A DNA stretch of 64,000 bases from Asterias rubens (Eukaryota; Echinodermata; Asteroidea; Forcipulatida; Asteriidae), in contig NC_047071.1 in the NCBI RefSeq assembly GCF_902459465.1, forward strand, positions 9,812,002 through 9,876,001, read 5' to 3'. How positions within the stretch are numbered: position 1 is the stretch's first letter; each line of letters begins with the position of its first letter. The notes under the pieces are model-generated. The model was not told where the DNA came from. It saw nothing but the letters and a program-made list of their open reading frames with translations, and made no database searches. The position numbers and the translations under genes were made by a program. Shown here piece after piece: positions 19,572 through 30,314 of the stretch.

Positions 19572-22500
19572 ATGGATCTGAACAGGTTAGTGAAGTTGGG
19601 AAAAGAGTTGAGTTTAGAAGGGGAGGACTTGAGAACATTTGTGAGTGAAGGACAAGAGCGTGTGACAATAGAGCGGAAAGAGAAACAGGCAGAAGAGAGA
19701 GAAGCTCGTGCCCAATTGTTAGAGATAAAGCGTGAAGAGAGAGAAACTGCCGAGTTGCAATTGAAATTACAGGTCCAGAAATCTCAAGAAATGTCGGGTC
19801 AGAAAACAGGTAGCAAGTCATTTTCACCTAAATTGCCGCATTTTGATGATGAAAAGGATGAATTAGATGCCTACCTGCAGCGATTCGAGCGATACGCGAC
19901 TGTGCAAAGTTGGCCAAAATCAAACTGGGCAGTGAATCTAAGCGCTCTTTTGAGAGGCAAGGCTCTCGCTGTTTACTCTAGATTGTCTATTGATGAGTCA
20001 TCTGAATATAGTAGCCTGAAGGATGCTTTGTTAAAAAGATACAATTTGACAGAGGAGGGTTTCAGAAGAAAGTTTCGTTCTGCCCGACCGGACAAATTTG
20101 AAAATCCGAAACAATTCATTGTGAGACTTGAAAATTATTTACACAGGTGGATTGAATTATCTAAGGTAGATCTTGATTTTGATGGCGTGAAGGATCTGTT
20201 GTTACGAGAGCAATTTGTTAATGGATGTAGCCTTGACTTATCTTTATTTTTAAAGGAAAGACAACCCAAGACCATACAGGCGGTGGCTGAACTTGCTGAG
20301 CAGTACAGTGAAGCTAGAGGAGGAGTATTTGGATATGATGTAGCTAATGGTTCTTTTAATCGTAGGGCTGATAATAGAGGGAAAGACCAATACCAGTATC
20401 AACAACATCAGCAACCCAATCAGAAATTCCACAGTGTGAGTAAACCAACCAGTAATGACAGACAAGTAGGCGGAAGAGGTCCACCTCCCCATTTGAGTAG
20501 GCCAAGTACTGCAAATTTCACTAACAGAGAACAAAGATCATGTTTTCTTTGTCATAAGACAGGTCACCTTGCGAGAAACTGTTTTAAGAACACTCAACAG
20601 ACCAGAGTGGCAGGACTTGTTGACTACGATGATTCCTTTTATGTGCAGACGTCATCAGCCAATGAACAACCTCATTCTGCATCAGCGGCTCAGGAGAATG
20701 ATCAAACTCAGGGTAACACCGGAGCAGCATCTAACCAAACTGAACGGGTTGCATGTATGTATATTGTTGACAAAAGAAATCTTGATCAATGTTGTTTTAA
20801 TGAGGGTATAGTCACCTTACAGTGCGGGCATAAGCTGCCTTGGACAAGTGCAGCATGCAGAGTTGAAGATGTAAAAGTAATGCCAGTAGCCAAGGGTAAA
20901 CTTGGAAGCAATAGTGTATCAGTTCTTCGTGATACAGGTTGCTCAGGAGTAGTCGTTCGTAGAAGTCTTGTCTCAGATAACCAGCTCACAGGCGCAAGCA
21001 AGTATTGTGTCCTTGTTGACGGTACCGTACAACAGTTAGCAGTTGCTAAGATTTTCATTGATTCACCATACTATGTTGGAACTGTTGAGGCCTTGTGCAT
21101 GACTAACCCTATTTATGAGGTCATAGTAGGTAACATTCCAGAAGCACGTGAACCTGGCAAACCGAATGATGACTGGAGGTATAAAGAAGACGAGAGGGAT
21201 GAGAGGCAGGCATCAGAGCAGAAAGTAGCAACCCACCTTGAGATCCACGCCGTTCAGACAAGAGCACAAAAGGCAGCAGAAGATAAACCTCTTCCAGCAT
21301 TGAAGGTTCCAAGTAGTCTACCAGAGGTCACAGCCGACGAAATGAGACGTGCTCAACAAGATGATCACAGCTTACATAGGGTAAGAGAATTTGCAGCTTC
21401 AGGGGTAACTACAGTCAGTAAGGGTGAAAACTCTTCTCATTTCTTTATGAAGAAAGGGCTCATTCATAGACAGTTTTCTAGTCCCAGAGTAGATGGTGGA
21501 GACTTGATTACTCAACTGGTAGTTCCACAACCTCATCGTACATCAGTAATGAAGTTAGCTCATGAATCCATATTAGGTGGTCATTTAGGTTCTAGGAAGA
21601 CAGAAGATAAAGTTCTTTCGAATTTCTTTTGGCCAGGGGTGCAGTCCGACGTCCGTCGCTATTGCCAATCTTGCGACATCTGTCAACGAACTATTGCAAA
21701 AGGTAAAACTACCAGGGTCCCTCTTGGTCGCATGCCATTGATAGATGAACCATTCCAACGTGTAGCTGTAGACCTTGTAGGTCCAATTTCACCCATTACC
21801 GATAGAGGCAACCGTTACATACTTACCTGTGTAGATTACGCCACACGATACCCAGAGGCAATTCCCCTCAAAAGTATTGAAACGCATCGAGTAGCTGAGG
21901 CACTTGTCGAGATATTTACCAGAGTAGGGATACCTAGGGAAATACTGACAGATCAGGGTACCCAATTTACATCAGGACTCATGAAGGAGATTAGTCGACT
22001 TCTTTCCCTTAGACAACTCATGACGACCCCCTACCATCCATCTTGCAACGGGTTAGTGGAAAGATTTAATGGGACATTGAAACAGATGCTAAAACGACTA
22101 TGTTCAGAGAAGCCAAAAGACTGGGATCGCTACATAGGCCCACTTTTGTTTGCCTATAGAGAAACTCCTCATTCAAGTTTGGGTTTTGCTCCCTTTGAGT
22201 TATTGTATGGCAGAACTGTTAGAGGCCCAATGGCTATTCTCAGAGAACTTTGGTCAGGTGACGTCACAAATCCAGAAGTGAAGACTACCTATGAATATGT
22301 TGTAGACCTGAGGAGTCGTATAGAGGACACATGTAAATTGGCCCATGAAGAACTCAGAAAATCATCACAGCGGTACAAGAAGTACTATGAAAGGAAATCT
22401 AGACCTCGCCAGTTCAAAGAAGGAGACAATGTATTGTTGTTGCTCCCAACAGACCACAACAAGTTGTTGATGCATTGGAAAGGTCCGTTCACTGTAACCA

Positions 22501-24170
22501 AAAGATTGGGTAGTTGTGACTACAAGATTGACTTGAATGGTAAACTAAAAACCTTTCACATTAACCTTCTTAAGCAGTATGTAGAACGTCTAACTGAAAC
22601 TAGTTCTGTACAATCTTGTTGTTTCCTAAGTCAGGTTGAAGGTGTTCTAGATGTTGCAGCAACTTCAGTCATTGAGCCAGAAATTGACGATGATGATGAC
22701 TTTTCCAACATGCGAGTACCTGCAGACGAGTCATTGCAGCTACCAACTCTAACAGCAAAAGAGTCACTCAAAGATGTGCAGATTGATGCACAACTGTCAG
22801 TAGATCAACAACGTCAGGTGAAATGTCTGTTGAAGAAGTATGAGATGGCACTCACGGATCTACCAGGACGTTGTAAGTTTTCCGAACTTGACATTCAACT
22901 AACAACATTAGACCCAGTTAGGTCGAAGCCTTACCCTCTACCACATGCCCTTCGAAACACAGTGTCCGAAGAAATCAGGGCAATGCTTGATATGGATGTC
23001 ATTGAAAGGTCCAACTCTCCCTATGCATCCCCGATTGTCTTAGTTAGCAAAAAGGATGGATCGCAACGCTTTTGTATAGATTTCAGAAGGTTGAACCGAG
23101 TGACAGTGTTCGATGCAGAGCCAATGCCAGATGCAGAAGAAATTTTCAGTAAACTTTCAGGAGATAAGTATTTTTCCAAGATTGATCTCAGTAAGGGGTA
23201 CTGGCAGATTCCTCTAAGCGAAGCCACCAAAGAAAAGACCAGTTTCATTAGTCCTGAAGGCTTGTTTCAGTTTAAAACGATGCCATTTGGCCTTGTGAAT
23301 GCCCCTGCCATTTTCAGTCGTATGATGCGTATTCTCCTTCAAGATGTAGCCAACGTCACAAACTTCATCGATGATATCTTGATCCACACCAGCACATGGG
23401 CAGAGCACATCAAGGTACTTGAACAGGTGCTCAGAAGATTGAAGGATGCTGGACTCACAGCTAGACCCACGAAATGTCTCATTGGGTACACCAAGTTAGA
23501 ATTTCTCGGTCACAGGGTAGGACAAGGTTTACTAGAACCACTCTCAGAAAAGGTCAACAAGGTTCAAGATGCTCCCAGACCCAAAACCAAGAAGCAGCTA
23601 AGATCGTTCCTGGGCTTAACCGGATATTATAGAAGATTCATCCCCAACTATTCAGCAATTGCCGCACCACTTACGGACAAGACGAAGAAGAGAGAACCCA
23701 ACCACATCATATGGGAAAACAGTCAAGAATTTGCTTTTAGATCCCTAAAATCTTGCCTTGTGAAAGCTCCTGTACTTCACTTACCTGATATTAATCAACC
23801 TTTCATTCTTCAGACAGATGCGTCGGATATCGGCCTAGGCGCCGTATTGTTACAGACTCATGGGGGAGAGAAGTTCCCAGTGGCCTATGCATCCCGTAAA
23901 CTTCTTCCACGGGAGTGTGCTTATTCCACCATCGAGCGAGAATGTTTGGCGATTGTCTGGGCAGTGCAGAAGTTTCAAACTTACTTGTACGGTATTGAAT
24001 TTGTCCTTCAGACTGATCATCAACCACTTGCATACCTCAACCAAGCTAAGTCTTCAAATTCCCGTATTATGCGATGGGCACTGCAATTACAACCCTACCG
24101 GTTTAGAATACAGTCAATTAAGGGTACAGAGAACGTCGGTGCAGACTATCTAAGTAGAATTTCATCTTGA
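19572..24170 (+). CDS. Gag-Pol polyprotein of Gmr1-like retrotransposon
   Basis: Single uninterrupted frame. I chose the ATG at 19572 (GCAAAATGG, MDLNRLVKLGKEL…) because its context is strong and the following charged coiled-coil-like stretch is typical of Gag starts. An upstream in-frame ATG at 19455 would add 39 residues. Order: Gag; CX2CX4HX4C zinc knuckle (20541-20582, CFLCHKTGHLARNC); retropepsin DTG (20931); integrase HHCC finger (His at 21561 and 21582, Cys from 21663); D-D-35-E triad (Asp 21771, Asp 21951, Glu 22059); GPY/F-type module near 22478 (WKGPF); reverse transcriptase with FIDD at 23364-23375; RNase H with TDAS (from 23814), TIERE, and TDHQ. Ends TGA. Integrase before reverse transcriptase is the striking point. 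No frameshift separates gag and pol, and no envelope follows. All catalytic residues are present. Confidence 0.95.
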   Translation: MDLNRLVKLGKELSLEGEDLRTFVSEGQERVTIERKEKQAEEREARAQLLEIKREERETAELQLKLQVQKSQEMSGQKTGSKSFSPKLPHFDDEKDELDAYLQRFERYATVQSWPKSNWAVNLSALLRGKALAVYSRLSIDESSEYSSLKDALLKRYNLTEEGFRRKFRSARPDKFENPKQFIVRLENYLHRWIELSKVDLDFDGVKDLLLREQFVNGCSLDLSLFLKERQPKTIQAVAELAEQYSEARGGVFGYDVANGSFNRRADNRGKDQYQYQQHQQPNQKFHSVSKPTSNDRQVGGRGPPPHLSRPSTANFTNREQRSCFLCHKTGHLARNCFKNTQQTRVAGLVDYDDSFYVQTSSANEQPHSASAAQENDQTQGNTGAASNQTERVACMYIVDKRNLDQCCFNEGIVTLQCGHKLPWTSAACRVEDVKVMPVAKGKLGSNSVSVLRDTGCSGVVVRRSLVSDNQLTGASKYCVLVDGTVQQLAVAKIFIDSPYYVGTVEALCMTNPIYEVIVGNIPEAREPGKPNDDWRYKEDERDERQASEQKVATHLEIHAVQTRAQKAAEDKPLPALKVPSSLPEVTADEMRRAQQDDHSLHRVREFAASGVTTVSKGENSSHFFMKKGLIHRQFSSPRVDGGDLITQLVVPQPHRTSVMKLAHESILGGHLGSRKTEDKVLSNFFWPGVQSDVRRYCQSCDICQRTIAKGKTTRVPLGRMPLIDEPFQRVAVDLVGPISPITDRGNRYILTCVDYATRYPEAIPLKSIETHRVAEALVEIFTRVGIPREILTDQGTQFTSGLMKEISRLLSLRQLMTTPYHPSCNGLVERFNGTLKQMLKRLCSEKPKDWDRYIGPLLFAYRETPHSSLGFAPFELLYGRTVRGPMAILRELWSGDVTNPEVKTTYEYVVDLRSRIEDTCKLAHEELRKSSQRYKKYYERKSRPRQFKEGDNVLLLLPTDHNKLLMHWKGPFTVTKRLGSCDYKIDLNGKLKTFHINLLKQYVERLTETSSVQSCCFLSQVEGVLDVAATSVIEPEIDDDDDFSNMRVPADESLQLPTLTAKESLKDVQIDAQLSVDQQRQVKCLLKKYEMALTDLPGRCKFSELDIQLTTLDPVRSKPYPLPHALRNTVSEEIRAMLDMDVIERSNSPYASPIVLVSKKDGSQRFCIDFRRLNRVTVFDAEPMPDAEEIFSKLSGDKYFSKIDLSKGYWQIPLSEATKEKTSFISPEGLFQFKTMPFGLVNAPAIFSRMMRILLQDVANVTNFIDDILIHTSTWAEHIKVLEQVLRRLKDAGLTARPTKCLIGYTKLEFLGHRVGQGLLEPLSEKVNKVQDAPRPKTKKQLRSFLGLTGYYRRFIPNYSAIAAPLTDKTKKREPNHIIWENSQEFAFRSLKSCLVKAPVLHLPDINQPFILQTDASDIGLGAVLLQTHGGEKFPVAYASRKLLPRECAYSTIERECLAIVWAVQKFQTYLYGIEFVLQTDHQPLAYLNQAKSSNSRIMRWALQLQPYRFRIQSIKGTENVGADYLSRISS

Positions 24171-24403
24171 GTGAAACAACCGAAAAATGCTAGGCATGTT
24201 CCTGGGATATTTTTTTTTTTTTCGGTATTAACCAATGGTTTTGTTTGACTTGCAGGTCGCTATTTAACTTTGTGCTTTACATTTCAGGAGAAGGTTGAAG
24301 ACCAGGGAGCTGTCGCTGAAGTGTTAAGTATTTGTATATATTCCCTGAAGTGCCAAGTATTTGTATATTCATAAAAAAATTAACTATAATTTTTTTTTCC
24401 CCC

Positions 24404-24417
24404 AAGGAGGAAGGGAA
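24404..24417 (+). other. Polypurine tract
   Basis: AAGGAGGAAGGGAA directly upstream (one base) of the 3' LTR; serves as plus-strand primer in LTR retroelements. Confidence 0.85.
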
Positions 24418-24418
24418 T

Positions 24419-26734
24419 TGTCACAGGTTGTCTAATGGAAGCAGTGGGTAATAGTTGTTTTGTATATTTTGTGGTACTCTAAAATATAGGGCCATGATTT
24501 GCTGTTGTAAATAGTGCTAACGCGAGCTGCTACTGTGCAACTGCTGGGGCAAGCGCTACTGGCTACTGTGCAGCTGCTACAGCTACTGTGTTGAAATGTT
24601 GTAAATAGTTTGGACAGGTGGGCAAGTGCTACTGTGCAGCAGTAAAACGTGCAATGCAAGCACAAAGGTTTTTTGTTAGGGGCGGTCCTTTGTTTTCCTT
24701 GGGGTGTTGGCTCTCAGGAATGTCTTGAGAATTTCACTGGTATGCTTGAGTGTAGATAGTGGTGGTGGTGTATATGAATGGGAGAAAGTGAAGTGATGTG
24801 CAGAGTACCAGTTCTGAAGTGAGTGGGGTGATGTGTAGGAAGTTGGGGCTATGCATTTAGAGTTCTGCTTGCGTTGCTACAGCACAGATGTTAAGTTCTG
24901 GTGAGGCACAGAGGAGGACTGAGCTCGACAAATCGTAAGTTACTTTTAATTATGTTTATGGAGGAACCCATTGGATTGAAGTAGTATTTTTCATTCAATA
25001 TAAAGCATTTTGTAAAAGCATTTTTGTTTAAAGTGATTGTTGGTCCAAAAGCGGAGAATTGCAAGTTTGATAATTTTTCATTGTTTTATTGGAAAGCGTG
25101 CCGATACCATCCCATAATGTTAGCGACCTTGTTCTTGTACAGTTTTGGTTCATTTTTAATTATTATAGATGGCCCTTATCCACCCGACTTTTAAAGTCCG
25201 GGAGTGACTGCTCGGACGCCCCTGATGACATGATAAATCACATGGGACCGTCACGCCAACATTTTCATCACTAGAGTGGAGTTGGAACTTAACCGATGGC
25301 AGTGTTTTCTAGAGCTGGAAACACAGAATGCACAGATGAACATCCAATGAACAGTGCACATCTCACGACCATTGAGGAACTCTGATATTGTAGACTCAGG
25401 AGAATTAACGAGCCTAAGGAGTGGTGTGAGCCTTAGAGTAGACAGTTTGTTAAATATTGTTGGAATTATTGAGAAGTTGCAAAGTATTGGAGATATTGTT
25501 GAATTATTGAGGACTTCAAAGTACCGGAGATATATTGTTGGAATTATTGAGAAGTTGCAAAGTATTGGAGATATTGTTGCATTATTGAGAATTTCAAAGT
25601 ACCGGAGATATTGTTGGAATTATTGAGAAGTTGCAAAGTATTGGAGATATTGTTGAATTATTGAGAATTTCAAAGTACCGGAGATATATTGTTGGAATTA
25701 TTGAGAAGTTGCAAAGTATTGGAGATATTGTTGCATTATTGAGAATTTCAAAGTACCGGAGATATATTGTTGGAATTATTGAGAAGTTGCAAAGTATTGG
25801 GGATATTGTTGCATTATTGAGAATTTCAAAGTACCGGAGATATATTGTTGGAATTATTGAGAAGTTGCAAAGTATTGGAGATATTGTTGCATTATTGAGA
25901 ATTTCAAAGTACCGGAGATATATTGTTGGAATTATTGAGAAGTTGCAAAGTATTGGAGATATTGTTGAATTATTGAGAATTTCAAAGTACCGGAGATATA
26001 TTGTTGAAATTATTGAGAAGTTGCAAAGTATTGGAGATATTGTTGAATTATTGAGAATTTCAAAGTACCGGAGATATATTGTTGGAATTATTGAGAAGTT
26101 GCAAAGTATTGGAGATATTGTTGAATTATTGAGAATTTCAAAGTACCGGAGATATATTGTTGAAATTAGTGAGAAGTTGCAAAGTATTGGAGATATTGTT
26201 GAAATATTGAGAATTTCAAAGTACCGGAGATATATTGTTGAAATTATTGAGAAGTTGCAAAGTATTGGAGTTATTGTTGAATTATTGAGAATTTCAAAGT
26301 ACCGGAGATATATTGTTGAAATTATTGAGAAGTTGCAAAGTATTGGAGTTATTGTTGCATTATTGAGAATTTGCAAAGTACCGGAGATATATTGTTGAAA
26401 TTATTGAGAAGTTGGAGATCGAGGTGATCAAGGCGTAGAAACTTGAATCAACTACTGGCGAGTTAAGGTTACTTGAAGCCAGTAACTGTAACTCACAACT
26501 TTAAGAGTCGGGTTGACTCAATTTAAGGTTTGGAATGAGTGAATTTTGGAAGTTGATTTTATTGTTTTTTGAGGTGTGGCCACTGGAAATAATTCAGATT
26601 GCAGAAGAGTTGCGTTGTAAATAAATTGTAATATTTTGTAAATATAATCTCTTATGGCTTGAGTGCAAATTTATTTCTGCAGTGTTGGTTTCTTCCTCGG
26701 TTGCAACAACAACCCCGATGGGTTGGTTGTGACA
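24419..26734 (+). repeat. 3' LTR (2,316 bp)
   Basis: Same ends as the 5' LTR. Exactly 310 bp longer: four extra 78-bp units minus a 2-bp deletion in one unit near 25608. Scattered single substitutions relative to the 5' LTR (for example near 24487, 24944, 25260, 25305, 26655). Confidence 0.95.
25455..26400. repeat. 78-bp minisatellite in 3' LTR, 12 copies
   Basis: Same unit as in the 5' LTR; the extra four copies lie in the first two-thirds of the array. Long periodic open frames on both strands are a by-product of the 78-bp period. Confidence 0.95.
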
Positions 26735-26739
26735 AAGAG
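26735..26739. other. Target site duplication, right
   Basis: AAGAG, matching 17351-17355. Confidence 0.9.
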
Positions 26740-27344
26740 TATTGTGCACGTACACCGTGAAGTTTTTGTTGGAAACCGTTCGCTAGCAGCCATTTATGTT
26801 ACCCTTTGAAATAAAATCAGAAAATTTATAAGTTTGCTTGTTGCATAAAATTAAATTGAAGATGATGCCTGAATTGTTTTTTACAATCAGAGTTGGACTC
26901 TAGACTGACGTGTTGGACTCCTTGAACACTCCAAGTGGTTCAATAGGTAGTGCAATTCCAATACTTATGCTGATGTTCTTATGATGTCAGCATCAACAGG
27001 AAGTTCCAACAACTTTGTCCCCTTGTACAATTAAATATGCAAATATGGGTCACGTGGTTAATTAATAACGATTTTTAATTTTTTTGGGGGTCTGTGGTTT
27101 GATGTTTGATCTAGTAAAAGTTGATTTCACAGAACTCTTAACCACCAAACTCTGCGCTTATGGTCACCATTTTTCGCTTACTGTGTTTTTAAACATCATC
27201 GTGTCATTCATGCACACAGGTTTTGTTGGGCTAACATTTGAGAAAAAGAAAAGGCAACACTATCGATATAAAGATAAGAATCAAACTTAAATATTACAAA
27301 AAGAAATATATTTTTAGCTTTGGGGGATAAAAAAATATTGATTT

Positions 27345-27415
27345 CGGACGGAGATTCGAACTCGCACATGTCAGATGTGTAGTCGCGACTGATGACCACT
27401 AGGCTAGAAGGGCAC
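27345..27415 (-). repeat. tRNA-like sequence (SINE head or tRNA pseudogene)
   Basis: On the minus strand: TAGCCTAGTGGTCATCAG (A-box-like), then GAGTTCGAATCTCCG (B-box/T-arm-like) at tRNA spacing. The acceptor arms do not pair well, so it is not a functional tRNA gene. Confidence 0.6.
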
Positions 27416-27578
27416 GATGTAAAAATGGTGGGTTTTTCGCATGTGGATCAACAGAGGGGATTATGATCCGGCGAAATAATTCTCGTTTCATGATTTTACT
27501 ACCATTGTCACTAAATATGAACTGCTAACGCCTATAACTATTAAGTAGGGTTGAAATGTAGTATTAGATGCCTTAAGG

Positions 27579-27616
27579 GGGTTTTTGACGACGACGTCGA
27601 TGTCGTCAAAAACCCC
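27579..27616. repeat. Short palindrome
   Basis: GTTTTTGACGAC and GTCGTCAAAAAC flank a 9-base loop (GACGTCGAT). It is followed by two degenerate copies of an ~110-bp unit containing CAGAGTAAT…GTCCAGAACGCGG (27650-27790). Confidence 0.75.
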
Positions 27617-28149
27617 TATCTAATTACGCACGTTCGTTTTAACGAAACCCATGCACAGAGTAATTGGTCCAGAACGCGGTTAGAAAAACAAGGACAAATT
27701 TAACGCACGTTCTTACGAAAATCCCAAACCTCCGTACTTTGTGCGTGTACAGAGTAATGTGTCCAGAACGCGGGTAGGAAACAAAATAGTATAGACTCCT
27801 CTCAAAAAGTCAACAACTCATTAAGGTACATACTGTGTTGTATTACCAAAGAGAATGTTTCACAATAACATGAAAGTGACTGCATCAAGTTTACAAATTA
27901 AAAATTCAAATGAAGACCACGTGGTTAATTAATTAAGAATTTTAACACTTTTTTGTTAGAGTAAAGCTTATGTTCTAAGCTTCAATTTGATATATGATTT
28001 AACTATTTTATCCTCATACTTTAGGAGTAGGGGCCTGAACAAAAACGCTGTACAAACGCTATGGGGTTTTAGGCGGAAACAAAGAATAATAATAATAACT
28101 AGACATCAAGTGTTTGTGAACAAACACAGAGCTGTTCCTTTTTAATTTT

Positions 28150-28385
28150 CAAGGTTCAAGGGGTCTATAATTGAAAAGAAACTGAAGATAGGTTGCATGG
28201 TTCTTGAGATATGGTCCCACTTCCGGTTGACCCGGAAGTAAAGGTCAATTTGGGGTCAAGGTAATCCAAGTTCAATCTTTAGAGCTCAAAGGGTCTATAA
28301 CTGAAAAGAACTTGAACATTGGTTGTGCAGTTCTTGAGATAAGGTCCCACTTCCGGTTGACCCGGAAATAAAGGTCAACATAGGG
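28150..28385. repeat. ~135-bp tandem duplication
   Basis: Two units containing CACTTCCGGTTGACCCGGAA and TAAAGGTCAA. A related ACCCGGAAGTAGAGGTCAA occurs at about 15628, just after repeat copy A, so the modules travel together. Confidence 0.7.
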
Positions 28386-28395
28386 TCATACCTAC

Positions 28396-29061
28396 CACAG
28401 CCATCCGAGGAAGAATTTCTACTATTGGTAACTTAATCATGCAGGGGAACTTCGTGTTGTTCGTACTAACAACGGTTCCAATGGAGCTTTTCGAATTGGA
28501 CATAAACTGAAACGGGTTGTGAATGTTTATGACACGCATGTTCTGAAACTGGCAAGAAAAGGGGCAATTGTGTTTAATGGAAGACACGAATGTACTGTCA
28601 TTCAGGAAGTTTTGAATAAAAAAACAAATCTATTTTTGGTTGAACTATGACAACATTACTAGAGTGGGAAACGAACCAGTGACTTCTTGCTCAACCAACT
28701 GAACTATAGAGACATGTTTGTATCCGTTTCTACAAATATTGAAAAGGTAAAACAAACACTGAAATCAGTTTTTTCCCCCACGGAAATGTTATCTCGTTTA
28801 CCTCGAAGTAACATTTCGAGGGATCGAAGTAATTAAACAAACAATTGGGGTGCCAGCCAAAGGCCATACAACCAGCATCAGAGGGGTCACCTTCAGGGGA
28901 TGCGACTTGTTATTCAATAAATCAAGTTATAATACAACAAAGAGGCAAAATTTGGGTTAGAAAAGTTGAAAAGAGCAGAATTTGAACCTGCGAACTCCGG
29001 ATTAACAAGCCGTTGCTTTACAAACGTATTCCTTTTATGTTGGCGGTCGTCCAATTTTGTC
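28396..29061. repeat. Dispersed repeat copy B
   Basis: Direct, near-identical copy of 15004-15622, with about 50 bp inserted at 28899-28950. Ends roughly 120 bp upstream of the first GPCR start codon, so it may form part of that gene's 5' flank. Confidence 0.8.
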
Positions 29062-29181
29062 AACAGGGGTTATTTTGTAATAATACCTAAGGTATTTTTT
29101 TCTTCCAATAGGTTGGATGCCACTCTACGAGCAAGATTCGCAAACCAAACACCCACACGTTTAATACAATCCTCAATCCTC

Positions 29182-30314
29182 ATGGAGACCTCTATTGTTT
29201 CAGATGAAGCTATTCCGAACTCTACAGAAATGAATGTATTCTTCACCACACCCAGTGGACTTCAGGAAAAATTAACCGAATCAGACATGACAGTGATTGG
29301 CACAACAACCACCAGAGGAGACGGCAGAAACTTTCGTTTTGAAGATGAAACTCAGAGAATGTTTCTAGGCTGCGTCTTCTGCGTCGCGGCCGTCTTCGGG
29401 TTGGTGGGGAACACCATGGTGATTCTGGCCGTTGTCTTGTCCAAGAAGCTCCGTACTCGAACCAACGCCTTCGTCGTCAACCTCGCCACGGCCGACCTGA
29501 TATCGTGCCTCACGTCACCTTTCGCTGCGGTGGCGCTGTTAAGCATGAACGGCTGGCCGGTGCATGAGATGGTATGCTCCGTGTCAGCTGCTTTATACTA
29601 CATCACCCTTGGATGCAGCATCATGAATCTTACCACCATCGCCATCAACCGCTACGTACTCATTACCAAATCCATGCAGACATACCAGGCCATCTACACA
29701 CCCAAGAAGATAGCAGCCATGTTGGTATTTACGTGGCTCTATCCAGCATTAGTCTGTTCCCTTCCCCTCTTTGGTATCGGAAAATGGGTTATTCGGACAA
29801 GTACAAGATTTGTACTCAAGACACCTCGGCTGAGACGAGCGATCTCTTTAGTCAGCTGGGATCTGGTCTCTTCTACCCAATTCCACTCATCATCCTGTTC
29901 GTCTGTTACTTCAAGATCTACCGCCACGTCACCAGCCACGTGAAAAAGATGATGGGGAAGGGAATTGAGATGGCTGACACTTCCAACGCTTCAAGCGCCA
30001 GCAGCACTCAACTACACAATAAATCAGCGGGAAGCTTCAGCAAGAGACAGGTACAGATCACCAAGAATCTATTCTACGTCATGTTCACCTTCGTCGTGTG
30101 TTTCGCCCCTTTCGCTGTCGCTCTGATAATACCGACCAGCGATCCGGTCATCCCGTGGACGGCGACTCTTGTGGTCTTCAACAGAGCCCTAAACCCCGTC
30201 ATCTACGGGGTGAAACACCCGCACTTCAAGGAGGTGTTCCGTCACATGCTCCGATGTCAGTACCACGCGATTCCAGAACCATCTAGCTGTCTAAGGAAGA
30301 TGCGCTTACAATAG
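29182..30314 (+). pseudogene. Class A GPCR, moody/Tre1-like, paralogue 1 with 1-bp frameshift
   Basis: Intronless seven-helix receptor. The chosen start at 29182 gives an acidic N-terminus with an NST glycosylation site. An earlier in-frame ATG at 28966 lies within dispersed repeat B and was rejected. TM1 has GNTMVILAVVL, TM2 NLATADL, TM3 ends NRYVLI (in place of DRY), TM6 has CFAPF (no CWxP tryptophan), TM7 NPVIYG. The frame is lost in the second extracellular loop: at 29786-29788 there are three G where the third paralogue has four. After that point the matching frame continues through TM5-TM7 to the TAG at 30312 with the shared KHPHFKEVFRHMLRC tail. Everything else is conserved, so this is either a very recent pseudogene or a homopolymer error in the assembly. 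The family includes insect moody/Tre1 and is close to melatonin receptors; the ligand is unknown. Confidence 0.85.

Larger units (their letters stand above)
17356..26734 (+). mobile_element. Full-length Gmr1-like Ty3/Gypsy LTR retrotransposon
   Basis: Complete 9,379-bp element: two LTRs (17356-19361, 24419-26734) starting TGTCAC and ending GTGACA, 5-bp target duplication, primer-binding site, one gag-pol frame and a polypurine tract. The pol order is protease, integrase, reverse transcriptase, RNase H. That is the copia-type order, but with Gypsy-type enzyme sequences. It characterises the Gmr1 group, known from fish, tunicates and echinoderms. Outside the internal minisatellite the LTRs differ at only about eight sites that I could spot in roughly 1.3 kb, so insertion is recent. 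No envelope frame. All parts look intact, so the element may be active. Confidence 0.95.

Noticed and set aside
18188-26398. Periodic 240-270-residue frames on both strands in the LTRs
   Set aside because: By-product of the 78-bp repeat; they run across LTR sequence with no start context or known domain.
28966-29181. N-terminal extension of GPCR 1
   Set aside because: The extra residues are translated from dispersed repeat B; the ATG at 29182 gives an N-terminus like those of the paralogues.
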